DNA from: Progne subis subis
Taxonomy: Eukaryota > Chordata > Aves > Passeriformes > Hirundinidae
Assembly (NCBI GenBank): GCA_022316685.1
Contig: JAKJHU010000159.1
Location: 682,001-746,000, forward strand
DNA: 64,000 nt
Direction: 5' to 3'
Shown: positions 32,851-45,535 of the stretch, one piece after another
Numbering within the stretch: position 1 is the first letter of the stretch
Layout of the letters: each line of letters starts with the position of its first letter
Notes under the pieces: model-generated
Told to the model about the DNA's origin: nothing
The model's input: only the letters and a program-made list of their open reading frames with translations
Databases searched by the model: none
Position numbers and translations under genes: made by a program

Positions 32851-34056
32851 ACTCTTCCTTGTAAAATTGGTTTCAGAGACTGTGCTGCACTCAGAAACAG
32901 CCTAAAAGGTGATGTGCAAATAGTACAATAATAAAGGTCTTGAGAGCTAAGTGAAGTATCTTAAAGAGTTGTGTGGCAGCTTATGGCTGTCCTGAGGTCT
33001 CCTCTCATCCAACTAATGAATGTAAATCAAAATTGCTACTGGGATGGAAGAACCTCAGGAAATATTTGAGTCTTATGCTCAAGCAGTTGTGCCTAAAACC
33101 GGGGTGATTAACTGGAGCTGTGGGGAAAACAGCTCTATACACATCAGGATTTCACAGCCTTCTCTCATCCTGCCTAGTGTAAAGGTTAATGGTTCCAGGA
33201 GTTGCTGGAGCACATAGAACTCACCCATGGAACCTACTGACAAGGCAGCCCATGAGGAATCCAGGTCTGGTGCTTGTCTGTCCACCAGGCCACTGCCACC
33301 ACAGCCAGGGCCTCCCTGTGGATCAGGGCAGGGAAAACTGCTGCCTGCATCGTCATTAGCTGAAAATGACCACCGGCATCTCACAGGCTTAATTAATATT
33401 GAAGCCTGTGTTTGCCTCGTCACATTTCAGTGCTTGCAGAAGACTCTGTGTTATTAGAAATCCCACAGAAAGCAATTTGCAGGATTTCAAGTTTCTACTT
33501 GTCTTGGCCCAAATCTTCGTGCAAAGACCCTTCCTTGCCACCCTTTGCCTTGCAATCTAAATGACAAGGAATGTGCCACACTTCACAGGCTGGGAGCATG
33601 CAGTGTCAGCTCCATACAGACACAGGAACAGCCACATTTCGACAGAGAAGTAAAAAATATAAGGCTTGACATCAATTTTTAACCCATTAGTACAAACCAG
33701 CTTGGTTTTGGCTTCAGCAGCTATGATGGATATCTTTTAAAGCTAGAGAAGCATTTTTAAAAAGTGGGGTGTTGTCACCTGCTTCTGCTCCCCACCATCA
33801 AAGGGGTTTGGGTCCCAGGTCCCCCCAAAACTGACCAAGTCCAGGCTCTAGGTCTCTGAGCTCCTTGCCTGACCTGTGGTTTCTTCCTGCTCTGAACACC
33901 TGAGATCTTGGTGCTGTTGAGAGGAATCTCCATGAAGAATATGGTGAAAACCAAAAGGAGTGAAAGCAGGGGAGGCTGCAAAGGGCACTTTTGTTTTGTG
34001 GGCTCTGTGGACTTTTAAGGCTTGGGAAAAATTTCAAGCCATGCATATCAAATTAT
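32851..34056. other. Unique sequence, no gene seen
   Basis: The 114-codon minus frame at 33079-33423 and an 82-codon minus frame at 33798-34046 show no domain. No repeat is recognised. Confidence 0.5.
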
Positions 34057-34350
34057 TCATAGAATCATAGGATCTTTGAGGCTGGAAAAGACCTTAAAAT
34101 CAGTAAGTCCAACTGTCAACCCAGCACCACCACCACGTTCACCCCTAACCCATGTTCTCAAGTGCCACATTCACATTTTATGAATACTTCCAGGGATTGT
34201 GAATCTACCACTTCCCTGGGTAGTCTGTTCTAGGGCTTTACAAACCTTCCCAGAAAGAAATTTTCCTAATATCCAACACAAACCTCCCCTGGTGTACCCT
34301 GAGGCCATTTCCTCTCATACTGCCATTTGTTACCTAGAAGAGGAGACTTG
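34057..34350 (-). mobile_element. CR1 LINE 3' fragment, antisense
   Basis: 'attcatagaatcataggatc', 'aggctggaaaagaccttaaa', 'caacccagcaccaccaccac', 'aatacttccagggattgtga' and 'aacctcccctggtgtaccct' follow the inverted CR1 order over about 290 bases. Confidence 0.94.
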
Positions 34351-34439
34351 GTTCCCTCTCTGGGACATACCACATTCTGCTACACAGGCCATAAATTTAG
34401 TGCCTGGAAATCAAAATGTTGCGCACATTTTGGATTTTC

Positions 34440-34462
34440 TTTTTTTTTTTTTTTTTTTTTTT
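34440..34462 (+). repeat. T homopolymer
   Basis: A T-run of about 22-23 bases followed by CCCC. Confidence 0.95.
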
Positions 34463-34539
34463 TCCCCTTTTTGGCCAGGAGTGGTATCTTTTCAGCTGTA
34501 AAGCAGAATCCCCTGCAGCTGATGGCCAGCGGGGTGGCA

Positions 34540-34745
34540 CGATGAACAGGGCAAGCAGTTTGGGCGCCAGGCAGTAATTTATCCCATATTGCACAGCAGG
34601 GCAGGAGCAGCTAATGAAGTGCTACCTAAGTAAATACTCATTTGTGCGGCTCTGATTAAACCTTTGGAAGCGTTTCCAGCGGAGCACGCGGCGCTAATGA
34701 ATCTCATTATTACAAATTGCCACGCAGAGCCAGGTGCACGGGGAG
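34540..34745. promoter_or_regulatory. Candidate conserved non-coding block
   Basis: The block contains several homeodomain-type TAAT cores (AGCTAATGAAG, GCTAATGAATC, TCATTATTAC), a CpG-containing stretch near 34680 (GCACGCGGCGC) and no repeat similarity. This texture is common in developmental enhancers but is not proof. Alignment to other vertebrates would decide. Confidence 0.3.
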
Positions 34746-35029
34746 ACTTTGCCATCAGCCCTGTGCAGCCACAAATCCTGCAGCCGTAACTTGGCCTGGA
34801 CAGGGCTCACACCACCTGGGAAGGATTCCCTGACACGAGCAGCGTCCCTCCCTCCTCTGCTCTCTGCCTGTCAGCCTCAATATTTGCAGCCTCCAGTCTT
34901 CCTCTCTTCCTTTCCAACATCACTTTTACCATCTGTGCTCACATTGCCCCAGGATTAGCTCTTTAATTATATTTTAACTCTATTTTTTATTTAATTATTT
35001 ATCTTTATTTCTTCTTTATTTTTCTTTTT

Positions 35030-35130
35030 GAGCAACCTGGTCCAGTCGAAAGTGTCCCTGCCCATGGCACAGGTTGAACTAGATGACTTTAAGATCCTTT
35101 CCAACTCAAACCATTCTGTGATTCCAGGAT
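35030..35130 (+). mobile_element. CR1 LINE 3' end
   Basis: 'gagcaacctggtccagtcga', 'tgtccctgcccatggcacag', 'actagatgactttaagatcc' and 'accattctgtgattccagga' give the last 100 bases of a sense CR1. Confidence 0.94.
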
Positions 35131-35760
35131 GTCTATTTTTTTCCCCCTCTCTTTCTCCATTTCTGCTTAACCATACCACAGAAAACAAAAATATCCAGAA
35201 TAATAGAGATCATTCTTTGTCCAGTTCTCCTGGCTTTTAGATAATGCAGGAACAGTCAAGCCAAATAAGATCAGTCTGGGAGGTTTCTAATCACTTTATT
35301 TTTTTCCTCTTCTTCACCTTATTAATATTGCAGCTGTCGCACTCTATAATCTCATGCATTAGCTTCACCCAGGCACACAGCTCTGCGTTGATTCGTTTAT
35401 TTTAATCAAAGTTTTGTCTCCTGATATTTTTCCCTGTCCAGGCTGGAACAGAGAAAATGAAATTTCAATAGAAAACACACACACAAATCATTAATATTTG
35501 ACCTCTGAAAAGAACTCATTTATTAAACATTTTTTTCATCCCTTCAGGGTATTCAGAGACATAGGGGTTTTCTGTGTGTGTGTGTGTGCTACTTTGACAG
35601 TAATACTGGAGCATTTCCCTTGGGCTTTTCTAAGTGATCTCAAGTGTGCACTAATAGCCCTTTGCCTTTGGCTTTTATGAGTATAACACACTAAGTCACA
35701 GGATCCCTTCTGGGTGATGTGGTTTTATTTTAGGTATGGGGATTTTGTCTTCTTTGTCTT
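35131..35760. other. Unique sequence with a short TG run
   Basis: A (TG)n run of about 8 units lies at 35573-35588. No gene is recognised. Confidence 0.6.
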
Positions 35761-35761
35761 C

Positions 35762-35806
<45 letters not shown>
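35761..35806 (+). repeat. (ATT)n trinucleotide microsatellite
   Basis: About 14 uninterrupted ATT units, then two ACT units. It produces a run of tyrosines in one spurious frame. Confidence 0.97.
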
Positions 35807-35962
35807 TACTTACTTGGGGGGGTTGAGGTTTTGCTCTTGGTTTGGTTTTGGCTTATTTTTTGGACAACTTACAAGGAGAGGGTTTGTTATGTTTCAGTGA
35901 GAAATATAGGAGCCTTCTGCTGCCACTCTGGGATTTTAACAGATGGAGAATATTAAACCTTT

Positions 35963-36084
35963 ACATATACATATACATATACATACACACACACATATAT
36001 TTACACCCATATACATATACATATGTATACACACACACACACACACACATATATACACATATACATATATATATATGAGTATAT
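35963..36084 (+). repeat. Compound (ATAC)/(CA)/(TA) microsatellite
   Basis: ACATAT units, two CA runs (one of about 9 units near 36030-36048) and TA runs alternate over about 120 bases. Both strands show spurious Y/I/H/T-rich frames. Confidence 0.95.
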
Positions 36085-36717
36085 AAAAGGATTGATTGGA
36101 TTGATTTCCACTGAGCAAGATGCTAGATGCCGGTTGTTGGTTTTCCTCATCCTGAAGGATGTTCCCCTCCTGATGGTAAATGGCTCCAGAGAGATGTTGC
36201 CCGACTGATCATCCACTCATCTCATTCTGGGTGACAGACAATCTTAGAGACAAGTTAGAAATTGAAGGGCCTGGAAGAACATTTTAAAGAAAATTAAAAA
36301 TCCAATCAAACCAACATAATAAAATCAAGAACCACAATTGCAGTTGCTGCACTGGGCATTAAATCTTGACTGGGGGTGTTTCAGCAAGCTGTTTGCCAAA
36401 GTTTAACAGGAGAATCCTTCTCCACACTGAGGTGGAAAATGGGGAGTTTCTGGTGAAGGAGGACATAGGATCATGTTGGGAAGTGGTGTTTGTGGGATCA
36501 TGTGGTAGAATTCAGAAGTTTGTGCATCAGTGGGAATTTAAAAATGTTAGAATAGGTAGTTTCCACAGCTGGAAGATGAAGCAATAACTGTCGAGCAGTC
36601 CCTGGTGTTCAGTGGAACAGTGCAGGATGTGGGGCACTGTTAGTCCTCAGGTGTTAGATGATGTAAATAGACTTTTTGTGTTGGAGTGGGCAAAGATCTG
36701 GGACTGGATGGTTTGGT
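36085..36717. other. Unique sequence, no gene seen
   Basis: No repeat or gene is recognised between the microsatellite and the CR1. Confidence 0.55.
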
Positions 36718-37300
36718 CATAGACTCACAGCATCAGAAGGAATTAGAATATGCTGAGTTGGAATGGACCCACGAAGATCAACCAACTCCAGCTCCTGGCC
36801 CTGCACAGAACAACCCCAAGAGTTCCACCATGTGCCTGAAAGCATTGTCTGAACACTTTGCGAGCTCTGTCAGGTTTGGTGCTGTGATCACTTCCCTGGG
36901 GAACCCGTTTCAGAGCCCAACCACCCTGTGGAGGAAGAAACTTCCCCCAACATCCAAACTAAACCTCCCCAGGCACAATTTCAGGCCATTCCCTCAGGTC
37001 CTGTTGCTGGTCACCAGAGAGAAGAGATCAGTTCCTGCCCCTCCTCTTCCCCTCACAAAAAAGTTGCAGATCCCACTGAGGCCTCTCCTCATTATCCTCT
37101 TCTCCAGGATGAACAAACCAAGTGACCTCAGCTGCTCCTTGTGCTTCCCCTCCAAACCTTTCACCATATTCATAGCCCTCCTTTGGACAGTCCTCTAACA
37201 GCTTTATATTCTTCTTATTTAGTGGTGCCCAAAAATGTGCACAGTGCTCAAGGTGAAGCCACCCCAGTGCAGAGCAGAGGAGAGCAAGACAATCATCAGT
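36718..37300 (-). mobile_element. CR1 LINE 3' fragment, antisense, about 580 bp
   Basis: One of the longest CR1 pieces in the window. It runs from a diverged terminus ('gaattagaatatgctgagtt') through 'ccagctcctggccctgcaca', 'caccatgtgcctgaaagcat', 'ggcacaatttcaggccattc', 'ctcttctccaggatgaacaa' and 'ccctcctttggacag' to the 'cagtgctcaaggtgaagcca' block. The 170-codon plus-strand frame here (36686-37198) is the antisense of this LINE and not a gene. Confidence 0.95.
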
Positions 37301-37639
37301 TCATCCTGGTATGGATCCATATCCTCTCCTCTGCTCCTCTAAAAGCTCTTTGTTTTTATTATCTAGAGTTTCTGAACAAGCTGTAGACAGATGAGACCCG
37401 GGGGATCTCCATTTAACCCTGCAAGTGGCCAACTTCCCACCTTGTGCCACTTACCAGATTGGAACCCCAAATTCAGCCCGGTTCTCCTGCAGGACCAACA
37501 CTCTGATTGCACTGCCTGGGTCATGAGGCAATTCCTGGGAGCTGGAGTCAGTGTTTTTCTCATTCCAGAGCTGCCCAGCCACCCACATGTCCTGTCTTTA
37601 AGGGGAACAAATCTATGTGCAGCGCTGAGCCCCTGAAGC
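37301..37639. other. Unique sequence, no gene seen
   Basis: No repeat is recognised. Overlapping short frames on both strands have no domain. Confidence 0.5.
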
Positions 37640-37990
37640 AGCAATTAGCAACGATTTCTGAGTTTTCTTGGTTAAACTCTCATTGTATCTCACCAGCCCA
37701 CTCCTTCCCTCCGCCCCATCCCTCCACAGCCAGTTCCTTCTCGAGATCTGTTAATATCCTGTGATTTACCTACACACAAAAAAATGTTACTTTCTGATTC
37801 CCACCGGGCATATGGAACAGATGTCTCTTTTCAAGGGATTTGTCAGCAATTACAAACAATGCAGAGTAAATAAGTTTCCCAAGACCTTCAATTATGCTCA
37901 TTAGCTTGATGCTAATGAGAGACGGCATCAAATATATATCCAGCAGCCTATAAATTTCGGGATGAAGAGGCTTGCTTAGGTCCACAGCTT
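37640..37990. promoter_or_regulatory. Candidate conserved non-coding block with a TAAT palindrome
   Basis: No repeat similarity. A perfect inverted repeat, CTCATTAGC (37897-37905) and GCTAATGAG (37911-37919) with a 5-base spacer, presents two opposed homeodomain TAAT sites. Nearby are AGCAATTAGCAAC and a CCTATAAATTTC word. This suggests an enhancer-type element, but only the palindrome is directly seen. Confidence 0.35.
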
Positions 37991-40009
37991 TAACAACTCA
38001 CTGTGATGCCAGCACAGCAAGGCACTGAAGATATTTGAGGCAAAGCTCCTTGGGATTTTACTGGGAGCTTTGCATGAACCAGGATCATGACTGAAACTCT
38101 CACATTTTTACCCCGGACATTACATAACTTCCTCTTACTTGTACCTTTAAAGGGGCTGCTATTCTAGACCCTCAGGGGAGTAAAGCCTTCAAGGAACATC
38201 CTTTTTCAAGGGAAATCAGGGGGTAACACAAATGTTAAGGTTCTGCTTCTGAGGAGAGAGAGTATTTTTAGCTGTTGGGTACTCAGGTATTCTTAGCTGC
38301 TCATGCATCAAGTGCTTTTGATCTGGGGACTGCAAATCAAATGTCACATTAGAGCCTTCCTGGTTAGAGTTTTGGGGGAAAAAAACACAATAGACCAACA
38401 AAAACACAAAATCCAAAACAAAACAGAAGCCAGTACACTTGTCTGGTTTTTGTTGTTTGGTTTTTTTTTGGTAGCACTGCTTTGATTCATCACGACCATT
38501 TTTGCAAGCTGATCCCTGCAGTGCCACTTCTTCACAGGAAAATTTCTAAGTCATGTCATTTAAACCCATGTTCATGCATGTGTGTATCTTCTACCATGGA
38601 TATTTTTTGCCCTAAAGGTTAGAAATAGTGTAACACTGCAGTTTCCTCCTTGTCTGGTTTTTAGTCAGAACAAGGGAGAAGAAGGGGAAGATGGGCAGAG
38701 AAATGTGTCAGCCTTCACAGTTTCACATCCTCAAGGAGAGCATGTCCACTGGTCCGGCCCAAATGTGTCTCAGGGATCCTCAGTATAACTGACATGTGTT
38801 TATTATGCTGATTTCCTGTTGTTGGATCTTTGCTGGAGCTAAAGAGATGTGGCAGGATTAAATACATCCCAGAGAGATAAAAAAGCTGTGTCTAGTGCAG
38901 GAATGAGAAAGCAGCCTTTGAAGTCTGTGGGAGGTATGACTCTTTCCTCCAGCTCAGGATTTGTATCAGACTACTGAATTCTTTTCAGAACTGTACATTA
39001 ACAGATTTTTTAAAACAGATTTTGCAGCTTTAAGCAAGTCAATGAGCAGTGTGTGGCAGGACTACTATGTTACACTTTTGCTCTCTGTGTCAAGATCAAT
39101 AATAAATCACCAACTCTAATCCTCAGTGTAAAGGGAAAGTACATTTCTCCCAGAAAACAATCTGTCTAACAGAGGAAACCTTTTTTTTCCTCCTCCCTTG
39201 ATATATATTTAGAATAGATAGATAGGTACATTCTATTTTAGTAGAATTAAGTCTCCCCATACATCCATAATAGATATAAAAGTGAGGAAAGGGTTGTTAA
39301 TTCAGAAGGATATTCTGTGACCACATCCAACAATGAAAACCATCCTGGAAAATTCCAAAATGTGTTTTTAAATATCATCATCCAGCACGAGGTGCCCAAA
39401 TTGACTTTAGAAGTACATTGTTGTTATTAGGAGTTGCTATAATAAGCAGAATCAACCAGCAGCTATTTCCTGATGGGGTTTTATAATTGCTTGTTGGGTA
39501 TTTCTGGGTTTTGGCTCAGAGCCTTTTATTCTTGTTGTTAACAGAAAAAAAAAAAAGTAATAACCAGTAGCTGCAGCTTACTGTGGAGGACACCATCCAA
39601 GTTAGGAGAATATGTAATGAGCAGCTTTGATTCACATTCTCTTACTCTTTAGAAAATAATTCTAGTCTTTAAAAGGCTCCATGCACCACTTAACTCAGTA
39701 ATTGGCAAGAAGGGATAGAAATACAACATTCTGCAAGCAAAGTTGCACATTTCAGATTACTCTGTGAGGAGAGCAGGCACTTTTTTGTCATTTATTCATA
39801 ACTTCTCTCCAGCACTCAGTAACCATCTGATATCAGGCTGTTGGTTGAGTCTTGCTCTGCCTTGCGTGGACCTTGCTGCCTTTGTATCTCTGGGGTATTT
39901 TACAGGCACAGATACTTGGGGGTCTTCCATGCCACATTTTAAGATTTAGATTGGGCAGGAATTTAATGATTTCAAGTCAGGGTTATAGAGATAATAAAGA
40001 ATGGCATGG
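37991..40009. other. Unique AT-rich sequence, no gene seen
   Basis: A-rich and T/G-rich patches lie at 38379-38425 and 38443-38472. Short GATA-type runs lie near 39215. No gene or transposon is recognised. Confidence 0.55.
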
Positions 40010-40455
40010 AGCTCCTGGAGCAGGTCCTGTGGAGGGCTGCAAATATGGTTAGGGAATGGAGGATCTCTCTTACAAGGAAAGGCTGAGGGAGCTGGGGCTG
40101 TTCAGCCTTAAAAAGAGACTGAGAGGAGACCTGATCCCTGTCTGTCAGTGTCTGCTGGGAGGGCTCAGAGCAGGGACCAAGCTCTGCTCCTGGTGCCCAG
40201 CAATGGGACAGGAGGAACAGGCAGAACTGATACCAGGAAGTTCCACCTGGAGACGAGGCAGAACTTCTTTCTGAGCACTTGAATAGATCATCCAGAGAGG
40301 GTGTGGAGTGTCCCTTCCTGGAGATATTCCAGAGCCGTCTGGACACAGTCCAGTGCCTGTGCTCTGGAATGGTCTGGCTGGAGCAGGGGGGTGGCGCCAG
40401 ATGACCCCACTGCGGTCCCTTCCAGCCTGATCCATTCTGGGATTCGTGCATCTGT
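40010..40455 (+). mobile_element. CR1 LINE fragment, about 445 bp
   Basis: A sense CR1 runs from 'gcaggtcctgtggagggctg' through 'aaaggctgagggagctgggg', 'ctgagaggagacctgatccc', 'gttccacctggagacgaggc' and 'cagatgaccccactgcggtc' to 'gatccattctgggattcgtg'. The 217-codon and 145-codon minus-strand frames over this interval are its antisense and not genes. Confidence 0.95.
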
Positions 40456-42469
40456 GAAGTGCCAATGAACATGTGGACATATGGATGAGAAAGATCCATC
40501 CAAACAAATGAAAGCATTTCAATGCAGAGAAATGTAAAATAGGCAAAGGAAGGCCAGGCCAGGCAAGGCAAGGCGACATCATGCAGAGTAGCTTTAGTTG
40601 TCACTTTTTTTTCTCTCTCAGACATAGGATTTCACAGCAAAATGCAAAACACAGCAGACCCTCCTCATTCATGTTGCTTTCTACTTTTTTCAGCAAAGCT
40701 AAAATTCAAAGGGAATCATCTGACCTTAAGTGTTGTTGTGCTCTGCCAGTCTCAGTGCTGCATTTTCAGTAAAACTCCCAGGTACTGAAAGCAAAGCCCC
40801 TGTAACACTGACAGTCTCTCTCAATTTACTTAACCTTCCACAGTCCTCCACTAGTTTGGGCTCCAACAAGAGCATTCTTAAGGTACAAAATTTTGCCTTC
40901 TAGTTCACTGAACACACAGAGAGCCATTTGTTGACATTATCTGTCCTTTATCTTCAGGGGATTCAGTGAGTTATAAGTGGACAGGTTTGTGAAATTCACT
41001 TCCAAAAGTCAGGAAAGCAGACAAGCAGAGAGATAAAACATTCCTGACAGGACTAAGTTCAATATTACAAAACAGGGGGAAAAAATAATCAGAGAAAATG
41101 AATGTGTGGCATTCATTTAAAACTAGGATTTAAAACTAGAATTTAATCAATTAGTTTCTCCAATACTTGCATATTCTTTATGGAGAGTTTAATTATGGTG
41201 ATATTATTAATTTGTAAATGATTAATATAGGATTATATTTGAACAGACAGATTTTTTTATTACAATTTCTTGGTTTATCTCATCTCTGCAAACTACAGTG
41301 CCAAATCTTGGAATGTGTAAGTTCTGTTCCTCCTGAAGGAAAGGGAAGTTTTATATTCTTCTGGAAAAACATGCAGTATTTGTTTGAAAACACACTTGGA
41401 TACTCAGACTACAATTTGGACACTGGAATTCCATCTTCCATTGTTGAAAGATGCCACTTAATGTCCAGTGAATCTTGGGAAAAATTCTTTACTTTTGTCT
41501 TGTTCAAATATTTTCTGTGCAAATTGAAGATGCAATTCATGTGATTCACTGTGTTTGCTCTTTAATTATACTGTAATTTCTTTGGGGGAGGTGTGACAAG
41601 ATGACACTTTGTTAAGAAAAAATAGGTAAATTCATTTTAGACTTAATTAACATACAAAGCTAAAATCAAACAAAATCTGAGTGTTTTTCTTCTTCTTTTG
41701 TGACAGCAGAATAACATAAGTGATGGAATTGTAATTGCTATTTGGTTTAGTCTAATTAGGCCTCAAAAATCTTATGGCAAATTATGATCTGAACTAAGTC
41801 AGAAAAACTGCTGGTAGAATTTCTGCCAATCAAAATTCAGCCCAAATTCTTTAACCATTTATGGTCCATGGATTGACTGCTTCCTTACTGAAATCCAGGG
41901 CTAGGGTCTCCAGGAAAACTCCATGACTTTCCACTCCCCAAATTGTCACAGAGTCATTTAAATGTCAGGATTTCCCCTTTTAGGAAGTGTCCATCTCTTC
42001 ATGTCTTGAGACCTGAGGGAGCAAAAGCATTTTTATCATTATCATATTGTAACCCAAACGCAAGAAAGACCTGAAACACCATCTGGGTGATGCCAAAGCT
42101 TTGTCTTTAGGGACACATTTTCCTGATCTTGATTTGGGATTTGGGAGCCACAGTTTTTAATGCAGGCAGTCTTAGGTAACTTAAGCAACCCTTCTAAGGA
42201 AACATCTGCATCTTAAATTGTGCTGCTTTGCAGAGGTACTTGATAAAATTTGGGTAAGAGAAGTAACCCTAGCTCTGGTGCAGGAGAACTTGCTCATCTT
42301 TGACCAGGTCAAAGGAGAAAAAATCAGGGACAAAGATGAGAATCCATGAAGCAATCTTAACCTAAATATTGAAAGCAGTGGGAAAAACATTCCTGTGGTT
42401 CTGTCCATTTTTCACTGGCCCATATTGGTATAGATTCTTGTCTTCATGTTCTGATCTATTTCCTAAGTA
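40456..42469. other. Unique AT-rich sequence, no gene seen
   Basis: A short 'ggccaggccaggcaaggcaa' tandem lies at 40552-40573. The 108-codon frame at 41218-41544 has no domain. No transposon is recognised. Confidence 0.55.
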
Positions 42470-43055
42470 GAATTATAGAATTGCTTAGTTGGAAAAGACC
42501 CTGAAGATCCTTGAGTCCAACTGTTAACCCAGCACTGCCAGGTCCACCACTAAGCCATGTACCCAGGTGCCACATCTACACATCTTTAAATCCTTCCAGG
42601 GGTGGGCACCCTACCACTTCCCTGGGCAGCCTGTGGCAATGCTTGACAACCCCTTTTGCAAAGGAATTATTCCTTATACCCAATCTAAATTTCTCCTGGT
42701 ACCACTTGAAACCATTTCTGTCTTGTTGCCTGTTATTTGCAGGAAGAGACTGACCCCCACCTGGCTGCACCCTCCTGTCAGGGAGTTGTAGAGGGTGAGC
42801 AGGTCCCCCCTGAGCTTCCTTTCCTCCACGCTGAGCCCTCTCAGCTCCCTCAGCTGCTCCTGATGCTCCAGACCCTTCCCCAGCTCCACTCCCTCCTCTG
42901 GACATCCTCCAGCCCCTCAAAGTCTTTCTTACCATGAGAGGCCCAAATCTGTCTCCAGGTTTCAAGGTGTGCCCTTCACCAGTGCCCAGCACAAAGTGAC
43001 AATCCCTACCCAGGCCTTGCTGGCCACACTATTGCTGATCCAAGCCATCATATCC
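42470..43055 (-). mobile_element. CR1 LINE 3' fragment, antisense, about 585 bp
   Basis: It opens 'agaattatagaattgcttag', then 'gttggaaaagaccctgaaga', 'ccactaaagcatgt'-like text, 'cctccacgctgagccctctc', 'tccctcctctggacatcctc' and 'tgctggccacactattgctg'. Frames of 66-138 codons here are shadows of this LINE. Confidence 0.94.
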
Positions 43056-43153
43056 ATTTGAAGAATTACTTCACTTTCCATTCACTTTAATGTCTTAAAA
43101 CCTGGCCAAATTCCTCAGTGATCCATTTATTTAAGCTGCCTGCATTAAGAGGG

Positions 43154-43155
43154 GG

Positions 43156-43191
<36 letters not shown>
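43154..43191 (+). repeat. A homopolymer, about 37 bases
   Basis: A pure A-run after GGGGG. Unlike the run at 5124, no flanking duplication is visible. Confidence 0.95.
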
Positions 43192-43193
<2 letters not shown>

Positions 43194-45459
43194 AGAAATA
43201 AATATAATAACCATTGAGTGGATTATTTTCAGCCTCTAATATGGCATTGACTTCAGCCTCACAATGAAAATATAAGTGAAGAAACATAAATGAATTTGCT
43301 TACATAAAATCTGCTTATTAAAAGCGATAAGGCCTGGGAGAAACATTTACGCAATTCCTCTTCTTTGATCACTTCTTGCTTGGCTGGGCAGGACATCTTG
43401 GAAGTGACTGCCAGAGCCTCAGCAGGAGAAGGATGGGCACATTTTGGGAGGCAGGTGCACATGTCCCACTCAGGTGTGAGCTCTGCCTGGCATGGAAAAG
43501 GGATCCCCAGGGCCTGGCTCATTTTCTGTCATGGCTTTGAGACTTCCACCAGTTCTGGGGGATGAAGCTGTGTCATCCTCTTTGTTGTCCCACACACCAA
43601 GTTGAACTCTGTCGCTCTGCTGATTTCACCTATTTCACGGCAACCACTTCAGCTCCAATCCTTTATTAAAGGACTGGTGGTATTTGTACCCTGCCTGGTA
43701 CTCCAGGCCCCTTTTCAAGTACTGCCATAAGCTTGATTAACAGTATTTATTATAAGTGCACATTATATCATGCGTTTTACGAGGCTTCTAAATATCCACA
43801 GTCTTTAAAACTTGGATTCCAACTACAATTCTACCTATGCCAAAACAACACGAGAATTATTACACTGCAACACACACAAAAAAAATTAAAAATGCAATAA
43901 CACTTTATTATCTGGAGATGGAGTCACAAGAGATTTTCTTTCTTTGGCTACAACTGTTTTTACTATAATTTCCCCATAATTTATCTTTCAGGGATCATAT
44001 TCAGATTGCATCTGCAAGGATTACAAGCCTTGCTAAGGGTATGCAGGCAATGCATGGAGTGGAAACCAGAAACTTTTAATTCATGGGCTGTTTCATATTG
44101 GAATTACTAGATTAGACAATAGAAACTATAGATCAAAATCATATAGTGATGTGTTATCTGTATTTTTCTGTGTAATCTGTTTTTAGGGACCATCATCCAT
44201 TTGCTAAATCAGCCAAATTTTTTATTTTTTAAATATTTATTTTTATGATAACATTCAAGAGCTTTTAGATAAGGAAATTAAGCTGATGGGATGCATGTAA
44301 AAAATCAGTGAGCTCTTTGATATATTATCACTTGGAAAGTGAATACTTAATTTGAAAAAGCTGGAGACTACAGAAAACACTTAGAAGTGGATAAAGCACT
44401 GGTTTAAGGGGAGATGCTGAGATATGATCAGTAGCTGCTGGATTTGAATTGGCAGTGCAAACTGGGACTGCTCTTGTTCAGGATTTTCACATCTCATTCT
44501 AGCCTGGTGCTCGGTCAGGAGGTATTGGGAGTTCTGGGGAAGAAAAGGGTATCACAGGGAATACTTTTACCTCAGGTGGTGAAGCTGAAAATACATTTCC
44601 TAACAGAAAATACCAAGTTATTCACTTAAGGACTAATAATTTTCAGTGTAAAATGGTACCACATCAGCTGAAATTGAGAAAGGAAAGAGCTTGTGCGTTC
44701 CAGGGTGGGAATAAATTATTAATGTACAGGTTCCTGAAAAGACATATGTGGCCATGAGATGTGTTAGGCAAGATATTTCTGATGCTAAGAGGGGCTACTG
44801 CCACTGTACCAGACACTGTGGAGACTTCAGAGAGAGTATTTTGGGTCATTCTGAGCGAAAAAACCCACCTGATTCAGGGAAGAGCAGAGGGGACATGATG
44901 GGGAGAGGAGGGTGTTACCAGAATAAAGGCATTTTTGCCTGCTACAATCTGCAGCTCAGCACTGAATTGTGCTGGCTGGCTCCATGTGGGAGAACTCAGA
45001 TAATGCAAGCACTGGCAGTGCATGGATGAATTTCCAACATGGAAATTTGGCTGTTTACCTCCCAAATACCAAACCCAGAACTCCTGCGCCTGACACTTTG
45101 GTAAAGTCACTCAGACCTGAGTTTGTCTCTATATGACATGAGAGGAGAGCTAAGGAAGGGCTGAGGGGTGCTGTTTATCCCTCAGATCAGTGGCACTGGA
45201 AGAACAAACACTTATACCGTACCCTTGAGTAAATTCATGCTAAATTTGGATTGAGCCTGTCCAGGGAACACAATCTGACTCAGGCTGAGATGCATTCTGA
45301 TCAGTTGCAGGGGTCAGGACACTAATGCAAGGCGCCTGGTTCAGCGTGCGCTCCTAAAAATTCATAGTAACGAACACATTTCAAGAAAAGTTTTACAGCC
45401 TCCCCGCTGCAGTGCTTAATTCAGGACTCTGCACTGCTCCCTGTGACAGTGCTCCCCAT
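43192..45459. other. Unique AT-rich sequence, no gene seen
   Basis: Very AT-rich around 44215-44250. The frames at 44444-45029 are short and without domains. No transposon is recognised. Confidence 0.55.
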
Positions 45460-45535
45460 ATCACAGAATCATAGAATCATTAAGGTTGGAAAAAACCTCC
45501 AAGATCATAAAGCCCAGCCTTTAACTGAGTTTTAG
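45460..45535 (-). mobile_element. CR1 LINE 3' end, antisense
   Basis: 'tatcacagaatcatagaatc', 'attaaggttggaaaaaacct' and 'ccaagatcataaagcccagc' form a clean inverted CR1 terminus, truncated at about 45535. Confidence 0.93.

Noticed and set aside
36686..37198. 170-codon plus-strand frame
   Set aside because: It is the antisense of a CR1 3' region. Similar frames occur by chance in many CR1 copies.
39972..40625. 217- and 145-codon minus-strand frames
   Set aside because: They are antisense to a sense-strand CR1 at 40010-40455.
42576..42992. 138-codon minus-strand frame
   Set aside because: It lies wholly in CR1 sequence, in the LINE's sense direction but in its 3' region. No reverse transcriptase motif is present, so it is not an intact LINE protein.
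43154..43191. 37-base A-run as a processed pseudogene tail
   Set aside because: No flanking duplication and no recognisable cDNA before it. It more likely arose as a homopolymer.
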